Part shown: positions 24,234 to 34,481 of the stretch, in pieces
How the letters are laid out: each line of letters starts with the position of its first letter
Position numbering within the stretch: position 1 is the first letter of the stretch
DNA from: Paenibacillus albidus
GTDB taxonomy: Bacteria; Bacillota; Bacilli; Paenibacillales; Paenibacillaceae
Direction: 5' to 3'
NCBI RefSeq assembly: GCF_014644435.1
Contig: NZ_BMKR01000016.1
Coordinates: forward strand, 62,001 to 126,000
DNA length: 64,000 nucleotides
Made by a program: the position numbers and the translations under genes
The notes under the pieces: generated by a model
Told to the model about the DNA's origin: nothing
The model's input: the letters and a program-made list of their open reading frames with translations, nothing else
The model's database searches: none

Positions 24234-25211
24234 ATGAACCCAGAGAGCAAAACCGGTACGGCACCGGTTCCAGTCAAAAAGCAGATCGCCGGTTCCTCCA
24301 AGGAGGCGGTCGCCGGATATTTATTTGCAGCACCGGCCATTCTCGGTTTCCTCATCCTGACACTGTATCCGATGCTGGCCAGCTTATATTACAGCTTTCA
24401 TAAAATTACGATTATGAGCGGCAGCCAGGTGATGGAATGGATCGGACTGGACAACTTCCGGTATATCTTCACCAATACAAGCTCTGAATTTAAGAAATCC
24501 ATTACGGTGACGCTTCTGTATGCTTTCATCAATGTGGCGCTTGTGATCGGCTTTTGCCTGATCGTCGCCCTCCTGCTGAACCGCAAGTTCATCGGCAGAA
24601 ATATGCTGCGCGCCATCTTTTTCCTGCCGTCTGTCGTGCCGATGCTGGCGACAACGATCGTGTGGCAGATGCTGCTCCAGAACCAGGCCAAAGGCGGGCT
24701 GCTCAACTGGCTGATGCTGCAGCTGGGTGTTGCTCCGGTGGATTTCCTGAACGATCCGGTGCGGATCTTTGAAACCCTGTTCATTATGAGCCTGTGGACC
24801 TGCGGAGGTACGATCGTTGTCTTTATTGCCACCCTGCAGGATGTGCCGGGAGAACTTCTGGAAGCCATCGAGATGGATGGAGGCAATGCCTGGCACAAGT
24901 TCCTGAAGGTCACCTATCCGACGATCAAGCCGGTGCTCTTTTTCCAGCTGATTATGTGTATGATGACCTCGATACAGATTTACACCCAAAGTGTTGTGCT
25001 GTCCCGAAACGGCGGACCCGACCGGATGACCTATTTTATTAACGTCATGATCTATGATCATTCCTTTGTTCAGACGGGTATGCGCGGACTGGCTTCCGCA
25101 GAGGCCTGGGTCGTCTTCCTGATTACGATGCTCATCACGGGAGTGCTCTTCTACTTTCAGGGTGCCTTCAAAAAGGATGATTCCATGGGCAAAAGAAAGC
25201 GGGTGCGGTAA
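24234..25211 (+). CDS. MalF/UgpA-type sugar ABC transporter permease
   Basis: A 325-residue permease with six predicted membrane segments. The first is AGYLFAAPAILGFLILTLYP, and the EAA loop is EAIEMDGGN near residue 209, followed by VTYPTIKPVLFF. The frame opens at a TTG (24213); the ATG at 24234 follows AAGAGGG at suitable distance. Its stop directly abuts the start of the second permease, so the two are translationally coupled. As in the first transport operon, no ATPase gene is present. Confidence 0.92.
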   Translation: MNPESKTGTAPVPVKKQIAGSSKEAVAGYLFAAPAILGFLILTLYPMLASLYYSFHKITIMSGSQVMEWIGLDNFRYIFTNTSSEFKKSITVTLLYAFINVALVIGFCLIVALLLNRKFIGRNMLRAIFFLPSVVPMLATTIVWQMLLQNQAKGGLLNWLMLQLGVAPVDFLNDPVRIFETLFIMSLWTCGGTIVVFIATLQDVPGELLEAIEMDGGNAWHKFLKVTYPTIKPVLFFQLIMCMMTSIQIYTQSVVLSRNGGPDRMTYFINVMIYDHSFVQTGMRGLASAEAWVVFLITMLITGVLFYFQGAFKKDDSMGKRKRVR

Positions 25212-26090
25212 ATGGCGGCCTCACAAACCCTCCATTATGCAAGTATTAAGAAAGCAAAAAATAAAACAAAAGCAATAAATGCCGGGCTGATTCTGCTGTC
25301 CTGCCTGCTAGGGGTGGTCTTTGCGTTTCCGCTGTATTGGCTGCTGCGCGGGGCTTTTGTAAACCACTCGGAGATTCTGGCCCGTCCGCCGGTATTTTTC
25401 CCCGGGCAGCTGAATATGGACAACTTCAAGCTGGGGCTGGAGCGTATTCAATTCCTCCGCCAGTTATGGAACTCTGTCAGCATTGTGGTTCCGTATGTGA
25501 TCGGTACGGTGCTGACGACCAGTTTTGCCGGTTATGCCTTTGCCAAGCTGCGGTTTCCGCTGCGCGGCATGTGGTTCGTGCTTGTCATCAGCACCATGAT
25601 GCTGCCAAGCGCAGTCACCCTGCTGCCGCAGTACTCCATGTATACGTCGATGGGGCTGGCGGGCAAGCCGGCACTGATCATTCCCGCCTTTTTCTGCGCG
25701 GGAGGCAATGCGTATTTCGTATTTTTGCTGCGGCAGTTCTTCATGACGATTCCGGTTGAACTCAGTGAAGCGGCGAAGATTGACGGTGCGGGCTACTTCC
25801 GCATTTATTCCCGGATTATGCTGCCGCTCATCCGTCCGGCCATGATTGTAGTCGCTCTCTTCAGCTTTATCAACTGCTGGAACGAATTTTTCTATACGAT
25901 GATCTATTTGAAATCGGAGGCGGATTATACGCTCCCGATGGGTCTGTATATCGTTAACGGGATGCGTATCCCGAACTATGAGCAGGTCATGGCGCTGGCC
26001 CTGATCGTAACGGCTCCCTGTCTGGTGTTTTTCCTGATTGGCAACAAATATTTTGTGGAAGGTATTACGTTGACCGGCATCAAGGGATAA
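25212..26090 (+). CDS. MalG/UgpE-type sugar ABC transporter permease
   Basis: A 292-residue permease beginning immediately after the stop of the previous gene. The N-terminus is cytosolic and basic (SIKKAKNKTKA), six membrane segments follow, the EAA loop EAAKIDGAG is near residue 186, and the end NKYFVEGITLTGIKG is typical of UgpE/MalG proteins. It forms the channel with the MalF-type partner. Confidence 0.92.
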   Translation: MAASQTLHYASIKKAKNKTKAINAGLILLSCLLGVVFAFPLYWLLRGAFVNHSEILARPPVFFPGQLNMDNFKLGLERIQFLRQLWNSVSIVVPYVIGTVLTTSFAGYAFAKLRFPLRGMWFVLVISTMMLPSAVTLLPQYSMYTSMGLAGKPALIIPAFFCAGGNAYFVFLLRQFFMTIPVELSEAAKIDGAGYFRIYSRIMLPLIRPAMIVVALFSFINCWNEFFYTMIYLKSEADYTLPMGLYIVNGMRIPNYEQVMALALIVTAPCLVFFLIGNKYFVEGITLTGIKG

Positions 26091-26109
26091 ATAAGGAGGA
26101 GATTCAGGG

Positions 26110-29100
26110 ATGGTAACGAGGCAAAGATGGTACAGCAAAGCTTGTGTGGCAACTTTATGTGCAGCGGTCGTGATGGGTACCGGCGGGATGCCGGTATCGG
26201 CCAACTATACGACGGATTTTGACCATAAGGGAGTAGGAACCGACTATGGACAACCCGTATGGAAAGACGGCAATACGATCATCCGCGAAGGGGTGGACTT
26301 CAGCCAGGCAACGATCGGGGAAATGATGGAGGCGATCGAGGCCTTCGATTTTGACAAATTCGCCAAGGATAACGCCGATCTGCCGTGGCTGGATGCGCTG
26401 CTTGTGAATGAAGGGGTGATCCCCGATGATGTGAACGATGAGGGTGGAGCCAATACGCTTCTCAGCCGGGGCAACGCCCTGTATATGAAGACGCAGGACA
26501 ACACGAAGCTGGGTTTTGTCGGCACCGTCCATTATGCCGATACGCTTAACCAGGACACGATGTACCAGATCACGCTCTCTACCGGCGGCGTGAACGAGCA
26601 GAAGGACTCACGCAAAAACTACCCCAGCCATATGAATCAGACCTATACCAGCGGGGGCCTTGAGATTAACCAGCGCAAATTCATCTCCAGCAACAACAGC
26701 GCTGTAACGCTGCTGCAGCTTAAGAATCCTACAGCCGGAGAGCTGAAGCTGACGGTAACGGTTAAATCCCCGTTTGTATCCCAAGCAGAACAGGATGAGC
26801 TGGTTGGCTACAGAGTAGCGGCTCCGCTGATGATCGGCAAGGCCGGGCAAAAAGTAGTAGAAGCCATGTCCTATGTAGATGTGCATCTGAGCGGAGACGG
26901 CATGACCCCATCCGGAAACACACTGGTCAAAGAAATCACGGTTCCTGCGGGAGGTACTGTAGACCAGAAGGTGGTTATGGGCTGGCTTGCGGAGGAGATT
27001 CCCGGCTCGAAGGCGGATTATGAGGAATTCAAATCCGCAGCGGGCAACGAAGAGGCTTTTGGCACTCAAGTCAAGGCCTACAACGAGTGGTGGGCCGACA
27101 ACATTCCTTATATCGATATTCCTGATGAAAATGTAAAAAAGGTGCTCTACTACCGCTGGTGGTGTAACCGCTTTAATCTGCTGGAAGCCAATATTCCCGG
27201 CAATGACTGGCAGTTCCCGATGAACATGGAAGGGGTGCTCGGCTATAACAACGGCATCACGGTAAGTGTGCCGTGGGCGCTGCAGGATCTCAAATGGCTC
27301 CGTGATCCGTCCTATGCCTACGGAACCTGGCTGGCACAAGGGGAATACTCCGAGAATAAGAACTACAAGAACAACCCCGGACGCCCGAATATCTGGACCT
27401 GGGACATGATGCAGAACACCTCGCAGGTAGGCTGGGAGGCTTACAAAATTTACGGCGGCGGACCGGAATTGCTGAAGAAGTTCGCGGACTATTCGGCAAA
27501 TGATGTGACGGGAACCCTGCAGCATTTTAAAGGCACGAATCCGAATCTGGTGTACTACAATCATGGCCCGATCACCGGCAACGATGGCGATACGGTATCG
27601 ATGCACTGGAACGGCGGCGGCAACTTTGCCCGGCTGGACGGCTCAGCGACGACTTATGCCAACGCAGTGGCGGCAGCTAACATGTACGGGCAGCTTGGCG
27701 ATACGGCGGGCAGAGACCGCATGAATACCATTGCCGGGAATATTCAGCAGGCTATTTTGTCGGAGATGTGGTACGGCAAGGCTGACTTCGACGGCGACGG
27801 GAAGGCCGATACGAATGGAACAGGCAGCTTTTTGCATAAAAAAATAGTCGGCGGCCAGGATGTGTTCAACCCGTGGCGGGATAACAATATGTTCGTGTTC
27901 AACTTCGGCGTGGTGCCGACGGAAGGACAAGCCGGATATCAAGCGGATTATTTAACGCAGCTGTCCGATTACGGCGACCCGAATTACTATCCGGTCTTTC
28001 CATTCTTTACGGCGGATCAGCACAGCATCATGAAGCGGGTAGAGGATTTCAAAAACGGCAAGACGGATGCCTTCGGCACGGACCAGTTCGCCTGGTGCAA
28101 TTTCGGCAACTATATCAACACGGTCCGGGCGTCCCTGCGCCATTATCCGGTGAAGAATATCGACAGCAGTGTCTACCAGACTTTGTTTGACTGGGGCGCA
28201 TGGCTGCATACGGTGGAACCGGGCAATACCGATCACCTGGATTCCAATGAATTCTTCTGGCTGGAGGATTATTTCTTCGGCACGCCTTGGACCAAGGACA
28301 ATCCGCCCAATCCGAGCGGCAACATGGTACGGGCCTGGATTCACCACGATACGCTTGGCATGATGAATTACACGGTGCTGGAGGACATGGCCGGTATTCA
28401 GCCGAGAACGGATGAGAAGATTGAGCTATGGCCGCTTGAAGTGGACTATGACCATTTTGCGGTAGACAATGTGCGTTACCATGATGCCGATCTGTCCATC
28501 GTCTGGCAGGACCCGGCCAAATATAGTGATGCGAACCCGTATTACAAAGGAATTCCTGTAGGTTATTCGCTGTTCATTAACGGCGAATTGGTAATGACAG
28601 CCGATGAAATGTCGCATTTGATCTATGATACGGCCACAGGCAAGGTGGAGAAGCCGGCACAACAGGTTGCCGGGGCGGTTGGCGACAATTCGCAGACGGC
28701 CATCCTGTTCGAGAAGGGCAGTGCTACGGCACTTGCTACAGCCGATGCAACCTCTCTTACCGGCAATGTCAAAACTGTAGATATGTTTAACAAAGCGGGG
28801 GTTGACCTTGAGCATGACGGTGAGAATCTGGCCACTGCTGCGGGAACTACCGTTGAGACAACCTATATCGAGAATGGTTCAGATCTCCGCAATCTGGCGG
28901 ACGGTTCAACCATCGCTTCCATCAATCATACCTCCAATACCGCTTTGTTCGGGGAATCCCCGAATGCGGAAGATGCAATCACCTTTAAACTGGGCGGTGA
29001 GCAGACGGTAGACAATGTGAAGGTGTACTTCTACAATGACCGCATGCTGAACGGTTATGGGACACCGCAGACCTTCGGCGTGGAATATCTGGATGCCGAC

Positions 29101-32100
29101 GGTGTGACCTGGAAGCCTGTAGAGGGACAGTCCCGCTACCCGGATTATGTGGCCTCCAACTATAACAATGTAGAATTCCAGGCCGTGAACACTTCGGCAC
29201 TGCGTGTCCGTGTGACGCATTCTCCGGAGCTTGCGACAGGCATCAAGGAGATTCAGATTTATCACAATAACCTGAATGTGACGCCGGACGCCAACCGGGC
29301 TCCAAAGGTTATAGTGGACTCTCCTGTCAAGGTAGAGCAGGGTGTGCCGCTGACCCTGGTACCGGCCATCACGGATGACGGACTGCCTAGCGGTAAGCTC
29401 ACCTACAAGTGGGAGCGTACTGCAGGGGAAGGTGAAGTAGAAGAGCTCCAGACGGATCAGGCGGTCCTGAAAGCAATCTTCAAAGCGACGGGCGAATATA
29501 CGTACCGCCTAACGGTCAGCGACGGAGACAAGGTGACCTCAATTGAGGTTCCGGTGACTGTGTTTGTGGCCACCGCCGAGCTGTCGGAGATGGTCTCGCG
29601 TTATGCGGACAAGGCTTCCGGACGAATTGTGCGGAACCCGGAAGACTTCATTCCGGAGACCTGGACAGCGCTGCAGGCCGAATTGACTGACGCCAAGGCG
29701 CTGCTCTCCAAGGGTAGCTATACTCCGGCGGAGATCAAGGAGGCTACCGATCAGCTGCGTGTTGCCATCGGTGCTCTGAGATACCGGAATGCGGGCCTGT
29801 TGGCTACACCAAGCGCTTCCTACACCTCGGCCTGGGAGTCGGTCTATGGGGTGAACGACGGATACATTCCTTATACTTCGGCCAGTATCGGGAATGGTGA
29901 AGTAGAGAAACAATACGGGAACTGGGGCGGGCCAGGCGACAGCCACTGGGTGCAGTATACCTGGAGCAAGCCGGTGAGCCTGTCTGGCAGCTCGATCTAT
30001 TTCTACGATGATGGCGGCGGTATACAGGTGCCGGCCAGCTACAGCTTTGAATATTGGGATGAGGTTTCCGGCACTTTTGTTCCGGTCACCGGAATGAGCG
30101 GGCAGGACAAGAAGAAGGACGCCTTTAATGAAGTGACCTTTGATGAGGTGAAGACGGATAAACTCCGGCTGATCCTGAACAAAAGCTCAGCCGGAGCATG
30201 GACCGGGGTCAAGGAATGGCGGGCCCTCTCCGCCAAGCCGGAAGGTGAAGCTCCTCCCGAGGGGGCGCATGGGGCCATTGTAAGTATTGAGCAGATTGCT
30301 GTGAACACAACGATTAATGTCGTGCCGGTGCTTCCATCCAAGGTTACCGTAACCTATGCCGACCAAACGAAGGGTCTGGCAGATGTGGTATGGGACGAGA
30401 TTCCGCTGAACAAGTTGTCTATTGCCACAGATTTTGTTCTGTTCGGCAAGGTCACAGGAACTGATGTGCCGGCGAGTGTCCGCATCAGTGTGAAATACGA
30501 CAAAACCCGGTTAAAAACAGCCATTGATACCGCCGGAGCTCCGGAGGTCAATGAAGAGAACTACAGCGGAACCCCGGAACAATGGGCCGCGCTGCAAGCC
30601 GCGCTGGTAACGGCACGGGCTGTATACGGGGATGAGGGTGCCACTGAAGGCGATATCAACAATGCGTACAACGCCCTCAAAGCGGCGTACGAAGCACTGA
30701 CTCCGGCAGCAGGCAATGATGCGCTGATTACGGGAATTACGATTCCCGGCGGCGTGCTCGATCAGGTGGGCCTGGAGATCATTGTGCCGGAAACCACTAC
30801 ACTGGAACAGTTAAAAGAAGGATTGACCGTGCGGGAGGGAGTTACCCTGGCGGTCTATCAAGAGGATGGCCTTACACCCGCCGAGCTGCTGCAGACCGGC
30901 TTTAAGGTGGCGGTGACCGGTCAGGACGGGGCACAGTCCCGTACGTATACCTTGACTCTCGCTGCCGTGAATCCGCCGGTGCTTACGGAACGGCTGAAGG
31001 CGAAGCTGGCCGAGGCACAGGCCCTGGATATGAAGCTGTATACGGCAGCCAGCCAGGAGGCGCTGGCCGCCGCACTGGCACACGCCAAGCAGCTGCTGGA
31101 CCGCACAGGCGCATCCCAATCGGAGATTGATGCGGCCGAGGCACAGCTTGCCGCTGCCGTAGAAGGGCTGCAGCTGCTGCCAAGTGCGCAGCCAAGCCCG
31201 GTGCCTACTGCGACGCCGCAGCCGTCGTCCGTACCGACCCCCGCAACCGGCGGCAGCGGTGACGGTGGGTATACGCCAGTAGCCACGCCTAAGCCAAGCG
31301 CAGCGGCGACAGCGGTGCCTGCTGCCGTAAGTTCAGGCAGCATCGTACTGCAGCCGGTGACCGGTGCGGATGGCACGGTCAAGGTGGTGCTGGCCGCCGC
31401 CGACATTGAGGCGGCAGTCAAGGGCGCAACCGGCGGCACGCTGTCGGTTGTGATCAAGGCAGCGGCAGGCGCGAAGCAGACCGCTGTGGAACTTCCGCTG
31501 CAGGCGCTGGCCGCAGCGCAGGGCGTACAGATCGTCCGGCTGGAAGCAGGGGCGGCCACAGCGGCAATGCCGCAGAGCTTCCTGAAGGCGCTGGCCGATC
31601 AGGGAGGCCGGAGCCTTCAGCTGACCTTTGCTCCTGTGGAACGGGCCAAGCTGCCCCTGCAGCTGGGCAGTCAGCCGGGAGCTGAGGCAGCTGTCAGCAT
31701 CCAGCTTAGTGTGGACGGCGTGGCATTGCCTGCTGATTCACTGGCCGGGCAAGGACCGAAAGCCTTGCTTCCATATCCCCTCAAAGCAGGTGAGAAGGCG
31801 CATCAGGTGGTTGCTTATCAGGTAGGCAGTTCCGGACAAGCAGAGGTGTCCGGCAGCAGCCGTTATGATTCCGATTCTGCAGCACTGGCCACCACTTTGA
31901 ATCAGAACGGAATCTACGTTGCCCTTTATGCGCAGGTATCCTTCCCGGACATTGCTCCGGCAGCCTGGGCGGTAGAGAGCATCGAGGCACTTGCGGCCCG
32001 CGGTGCTATACAGGGAACGCCTGATGGCCGCTTCCACCCCGGCGGCAGTGTAACACGGGCGGAGTATATCAGCATTCTGATGAAAACCTTTGATCTGCTG

Positions 32101-32493
32101 GATGAGACGGCCGTCAGCTCTTTCGGGGATGTTAAGGAAGCTGCGTGGTACAGTGCAGCGGCTGCCAGTGCGCAGAAGCTGGGTATCGTGCAGGGAAAGA
32201 CAGACGGAACCTTTGGCGGGAATGAGCGCATCACACGCCAGGAGATGGCCGTGATGACCTACCGGCTGGCGCAGCTTGCCAAGCTTCCGCTGGAGGGTAC
32301 AGCCGGTCAACAGCCGGCTATAGCGTTTCAGGATGTGAGCCAGCTGCCGTCTTATGCAGCCGAAGCGGTGACAGCGATGGCCCGCGGCGGATTGATTAAC
32401 GGCATGGCCGAAGGCAAGTTCGAGCCAAATGGTGTGGCAACACGGGCACAGGCCGCGGCCATCATCTACCGGCTGCTTGGTCTGACACCGTAA
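26110..32493 (+). CDS. Giant secreted multimodular glycoside hydrolase with three SLH domains
   Basis: A 2127-residue exported protein, start ATG 26110 after GGAGGAG. Signal peptide is ~1-31. An N-terminal beta region runs to ~310, then a likely (alpha/alpha)6 catalytic region to ~780 (RWWCNRFNLLEANIPGNDWQ, GNDGDTVSMHWNGGG, DSNEFFWLEDYFFG). This resembles MGH1-type hydrolases, but I cannot fix the family. Two discoidin-like (F5/8 type C) sugar-binding modules follow at ~905-1053 and ~1227-1374. Further parts are a PKD/Ig-like module (~1059-1154), three FIVAR-like helical repeats (~1156-1227, 1466-1535, 1621-1694), Ig-like modules, a Pro/Thr linker (~1694-1738) and three SLH domains (~1944-2127). 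SLH domains bind secondary cell-wall polymer, holding it on the cell surface. It ends the LacI-controlled operon. Confidence 0.85.
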   Translation: MVTRQRWYSKACVATLCAAVVMGTGGMPVSANYTTDFDHKGVGTDYGQPVWKDGNTIIREGVDFSQATIGEMMEAIEAFDFDKFAKDNADLPWLDALLVNEGVIPDDVNDEGGANTLLSRGNALYMKTQDNTKLGFVGTVHYADTLNQDTMYQITLSTGGVNEQKDSRKNYPSHMNQTYTSGGLEINQRKFISSNNSAVTLLQLKNPTAGELKLTVTVKSPFVSQAEQDELVGYRVAAPLMIGKAGQKVVEAMSYVDVHLSGDGMTPSGNTLVKEITVPAGGTVDQKVVMGWLAEEIPGSKADYEEFKSAAGNEEAFGTQVKAYNEWWADNIPYIDIPDENVKKVLYYRWWCNRFNLLEANIPGNDWQFPMNMEGVLGYNNGITVSVPWALQDLKWLRDPSYAYGTWLAQGEYSENKNYKNNPGRPNIWTWDMMQNTSQVGWEAYKIYGGGPELLKKFADYSANDVTGTLQHFKGTNPNLVYYNHGPITGNDGDTVSMHWNGGGNFARLDGSATTYANAVAAANMYGQLGDTAGRDRMNTIAGNIQQAILSEMWYGKADFDGDGKADTNGTGSFLHKKIVGGQDVFNPWRDNNMFVFNFGVVPTEGQAGYQADYLTQLSDYGDPNYYPVFPFFTADQHSIMKRVEDFKNGKTDAFGTDQFAWCNFGNYINTVRASLRHYPVKNIDSSVYQTLFDWGAWLHTVEPGNTDHLDSNEFFWLEDYFFGTPWTKDNPPNPSGNMVRAWIHHDTLGMMNYTVLEDMAGIQPRTDEKIELWPLEVDYDHFAVDNVRYHDADLSIVWQDPAKYSDANPYYKGIPVGYSLFINGELVMTADEMSHLIYDTATGKVEKPAQQVAGAVGDNSQTAILFEKGSATALATADATSLTGNVKTVDMFNKAGVDLEHDGENLATAAGTTVETTYIENGSDLRNLADGSTIASINHTSNTALFGESPNAEDAITFKLGGEQTVDNVKVYFYNDRMLNGYGTPQTFGVEYLDADGVTWKPVEGQSRYPDYVASNYNNVEFQAVNTSALRVRVTHSPELATGIKEIQIYHNNLNVTPDANRAPKVIVDSPVKVEQGVPLTLVPAITDDGLPSGKLTYKWERTAGEGEVEELQTDQAVLKAIFKATGEYTYRLTVSDGDKVTSIEVPVTVFVATAELSEMVSRYADKASGRIVRNPEDFIPETWTALQAELTDAKALLSKGSYTPAEIKEATDQLRVAIGALRYRNAGLLATPSASYTSAWESVYGVNDGYIPYTSASIGNGEVEKQYGNWGGPGDSHWVQYTWSKPVSLSGSSIYFYDDGGGIQVPASYSFEYWDEVSGTFVPVTGMSGQDKKKDAFNEVTFDEVKTDKLRLILNKSSAGAWTGVKEWRALSAKPEGEAPPEGAHGAIVSIEQIAVNTTINVVPVLPSKVTVTYADQTKGLADVVWDEIPLNKLSIATDFVLFGKVTGTDVPASVRISVKYDKTRLKTAIDTAGAPEVNEENYSGTPEQWAALQAALVTARAVYGDEGATEGDINNAYNALKAAYEALTPAAGNDALITGITIPGGVLDQVGLEIIVPETTTLEQLKEGLTVREGVTLAVYQEDGLTPAELLQTGFKVAVTGQDGAQSRTYTLTLAAVNPPVLTERLKAKLAEAQALDMKLYTAASQEALAAALAHAKQLLDRTGASQSEIDAAEAQLAAAVEGLQLLPSAQPSPVPTATPQPSSVPTPATGGSGDGGYTPVATPKPSAAATAVPAAVSSGSIVLQPVTGADGTVKVVLAAADIEAAVKGATGGTLSVVIKAAAGAKQTAVELPLQALAAAQGVQIVRLEAGAATAAMPQSFLKALADQGGRSLQLTFAPVERAKLPLQLGSQPGAEAAVSIQLSVDGVALPADSLAGQGPKALLPYPLKAGEKAHQVVAYQVGSSGQAEVSGSSRYDSDSAALATTLNQNGIYVALYAQVSFPDIAPAAWAVESIEALAARGAIQGTPDGRFHPGGSVTRAEYISILMKTFDLLDETAVSSFGDVKEAAWYSAAAASAQKLGIVQGKTDGTFGGNERITRQEMAVMTYRLAQLAKLPLEGTAGQQPAIAFQDVSQLPSYAAEAVTAMARGGLINGMAEGKFEPNGVATRAQAAAIIYRLLGLTP

Positions 32494-32587
32494 TGCCAAA
32501 GGGACTCCGGTCCTGGCAGCGGGTAGAACCCCCGGGTCATCGGGCACGATGATAATCGATATATGAGATTATCCCTTAAGTAGAATA

Positions 32588-32656
32588 GTAGTCCCTCGAG
32601 GACTACACAAAAGAAGCAGCGATTCTCCGGTTCAATGGAGGATCGCTGCTTTGTTT
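32588..32656 (+). terminator. Tandem stem-loops ending the LacI-controlled operon
   Basis: A first stem GTAGTCC/GGACTAC (32588-32594, 32600-32606) is followed by a strong terminator AAGCAGCGAT (32614-32623) / ATCGCTGCTT (32642-32651) with inner CTCC/GGAG pairing and a TGTTTTG tail. Confidence 0.85.
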
Positions 32657-32700
32657 TGTTTGTAGGGTGGATTGCGGCTTCGATCTTAATGAGTCACTTC

Positions 32701-32883
32701 ACTGCACTTTATACATCAGGCACAGCGTCAACCCGGCTCATTTTCACTTTGACTGCATTTGCTGCATCAGGAATTGCAGAAAGGGCCGATAAACGCCGGT
32801 TGTCTGAATTTCCACTGTATAAAATACATCAGAATGGAATTTTGAACCATTCCAGAGCGATTCTACTGCACTAAATACATTAG
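32701..32883. repeat. Four-copy intergenic repeat array 3
   Basis: Four copies of a 19-nt quasi-palindromic unit, ACTGYA-N7-TRCATYAG, at 32701-32719, 32752-32770, 32814-32832 and 32865-32883. Spacing is 51, 62 and 51 nt, so copies occupy mirror-symmetric positions about 32792. Unit sequence is unrelated to arrays 1 and 2, but the layout is nearly the same. It lies between the terminator of the hydrolase operon and the convergent lysine permease gene. No gene is seen in this 32494-32910 gap. Confidence 0.8.
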
Positions 32884-32910
32884 AACTGCTTTAAGAATAC
32901 TTGACTACTG

Positions 32911-34389
32911 CTAGCCCTCGTGTGTGCTCAGATCACACTTATCCAGCGGGACAATGCTGCTTTTTCTGAACCAGCCATAGCCGAGCCAGATCAATGCGAA
33001 CAGCGGAAGGCTCACATAGGAGACAAGAATCCCGTACCAATCGATACGGCCTCCGGTGAAGGCGCCGAGATTCTGACCCAGGATGGCAACGATGCACAGC
33101 ACAAGGGCAAACAGCGGACCAAACGGGAACCATCTAGCCCGGTAAGGCAGTTCATCCAGCGAGTGTCCCTGTGCGACGAACGCGCGGCGGAAACGATAAT
33201 GGCAGACGGCAATGCCCAGCCAGTTGATGAAGCCGCACATCCCTGAGGCGTTGAGCAGCCAGTTGTACACCGCGCCATCCCCGAAGAAGGAGGCCAGAAA
33301 GGCCAGCATGCCGACGGCTGTGGTGACGAGCAGCGCGCCGACGGGAACCCCGCGGCGGTTGAGCTTGCCCAGTGCGCGAGGGGCCATGCCGTCCTTGGCC
33401 ATGGCATACAGCACCCGGGTAGAAGCGTACATTCCGGAGTTGCCGGCAGAGAGGACGGAGCTAAGGATGACCGCATTCATCACGGAAGCTGCAATGGCAA
33501 GTCCGGCTTTGTTGAACACAATCGTGAACGGGCTGACACCGATATCATCAATGCCGCCGCGCAGCAGGTCGGGATTGGTATAAGGAATCAGCAGCCCGAT
33601 GACCAGGATGGCCAGAATATAGAAGATAAGGATGCGCCAGAAGACCTGACGGATGGCCAGCGGCACATTGCGGCGCGGGTTCTCGCTTTCCCCGGCAGCG
33701 ACGCCAACCAGCTCGGTTCCCTGGAAAGAAAATCCTGCTGCCATGAAGACCCCGACGAAGGCGAAGAAGCCGCCGTGGAAAGCTGTGCCGCCCAGCGTGA
33801 AGTTGCTGAAGCCTGTGGCCTCGCCGCCCATGATCCCGAAGATCATCAGAACTCCGACAACGAGGAATACAATAACAGTAATGATCTTGATAATGGCGAA
33901 CCAGTATTCCGATTCACCGTATCCCCGCGAGGACAGGAAGTTCAGGCCGAACATCAAGAGCAGGAAGACCAGGCTCCAGAGGAAGGACGGGCTGTCCGGG
34001 AACCAGTATTTAATGATGACCGTTGCGGCAGACAGCTCGGCTGCGATGGTAACCGCCCAGTTGTACCAGAAGTTCCAGCCAATGGCGAAGCCGAAGGCCG
34101 GGCTGACGAAACGCGTGCCGTAGGTGCTGAAAGAGCCGGAATCCGGCAAATAAGTCGCCAGCTCTCCAAGACTGGTCATAAGGAAATAGACCATAATCCC
34201 GACAGCCGTATAGGCCAATAGTGCGCCTCCCGGGCCCGAAGAAGCAATGGCTCCGCCGCTGGCGAGGAACAGGCCGGTTCCGATGGAACCGCCGAGCGCG
34301 ATCATGGTTAAATGTCTGGCCTTGAATGTTTTTTTGAGGCCGGGGCTGCCGGCCTGGCTGCCCTTTACTCCTTGCTGCTTGCTGTTCAT
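32911..34389 (-). CDS. lysP: Lysine-specific amino acid permease (LysP-like, APC family)
   Basis: A 492-residue APC-superfamily transporter with twelve predicted membrane segments. The family signature at the start is KARHLTMIALGGSIGTGLFL, with EL in segment 3 (SLGELATYLPDSGSFSTYG) and the middle GTELVGVAAGESENPRRNVP. The frame opens at 34473, but GGGGAG precedes the ATG at 34389. Lysine is assigned because the leader carries a lysine riboswitch; sequence alone only says basic or neutral amino acid permease of the LysP/AnsP group. High lysine would stop transcription of the importer. Confidence 0.93.
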   Translation of the reverse strand: MNSKQQGVKGSQAGSPGLKKTFKARHLTMIALGGSIGTGLFLASGGAIASSGPGGALLAYTAVGIMVYFLMTSLGELATYLPDSGSFSTYGTRFVSPAFGFAIGWNFWYNWAVTIAAELSAATVIIKYWFPDSPSFLWSLVFLLLMFGLNFLSSRGYGESEYWFAIIKIITVIVFLVVGVLMIFGIMGGEATGFSNFTLGGTAFHGGFFAFVGVFMAAGFSFQGTELVGVAAGESENPRRNVPLAIRQVFWRILIFYILAILVIGLLIPYTNPDLLRGGIDDIGVSPFTIVFNKAGLAIAASVMNAVILSSVLSAGNSGMYASTRVLYAMAKDGMAPRALGKLNRRGVPVGALLVTTAVGMLAFLASFFGDGAVYNWLLNASGMCGFINWLGIAVCHYRFRRAFVAQGHSLDELPYRARWFPFGPLFALVLCIVAILGQNLGAFTGGRIDWYGILVSYVSLPLFALIWLGYGWFRKSSIVPLDKCDLSTHEG

Positions 34390-34481
34390 ACAAATAGCTC
34401 CCCTTAATATGTGTTTGAGTTCATGAACGTGAATAGGGAATGCTGAGCGATTTCTGACGAGGTTCACCTTCAAAAATGCAC

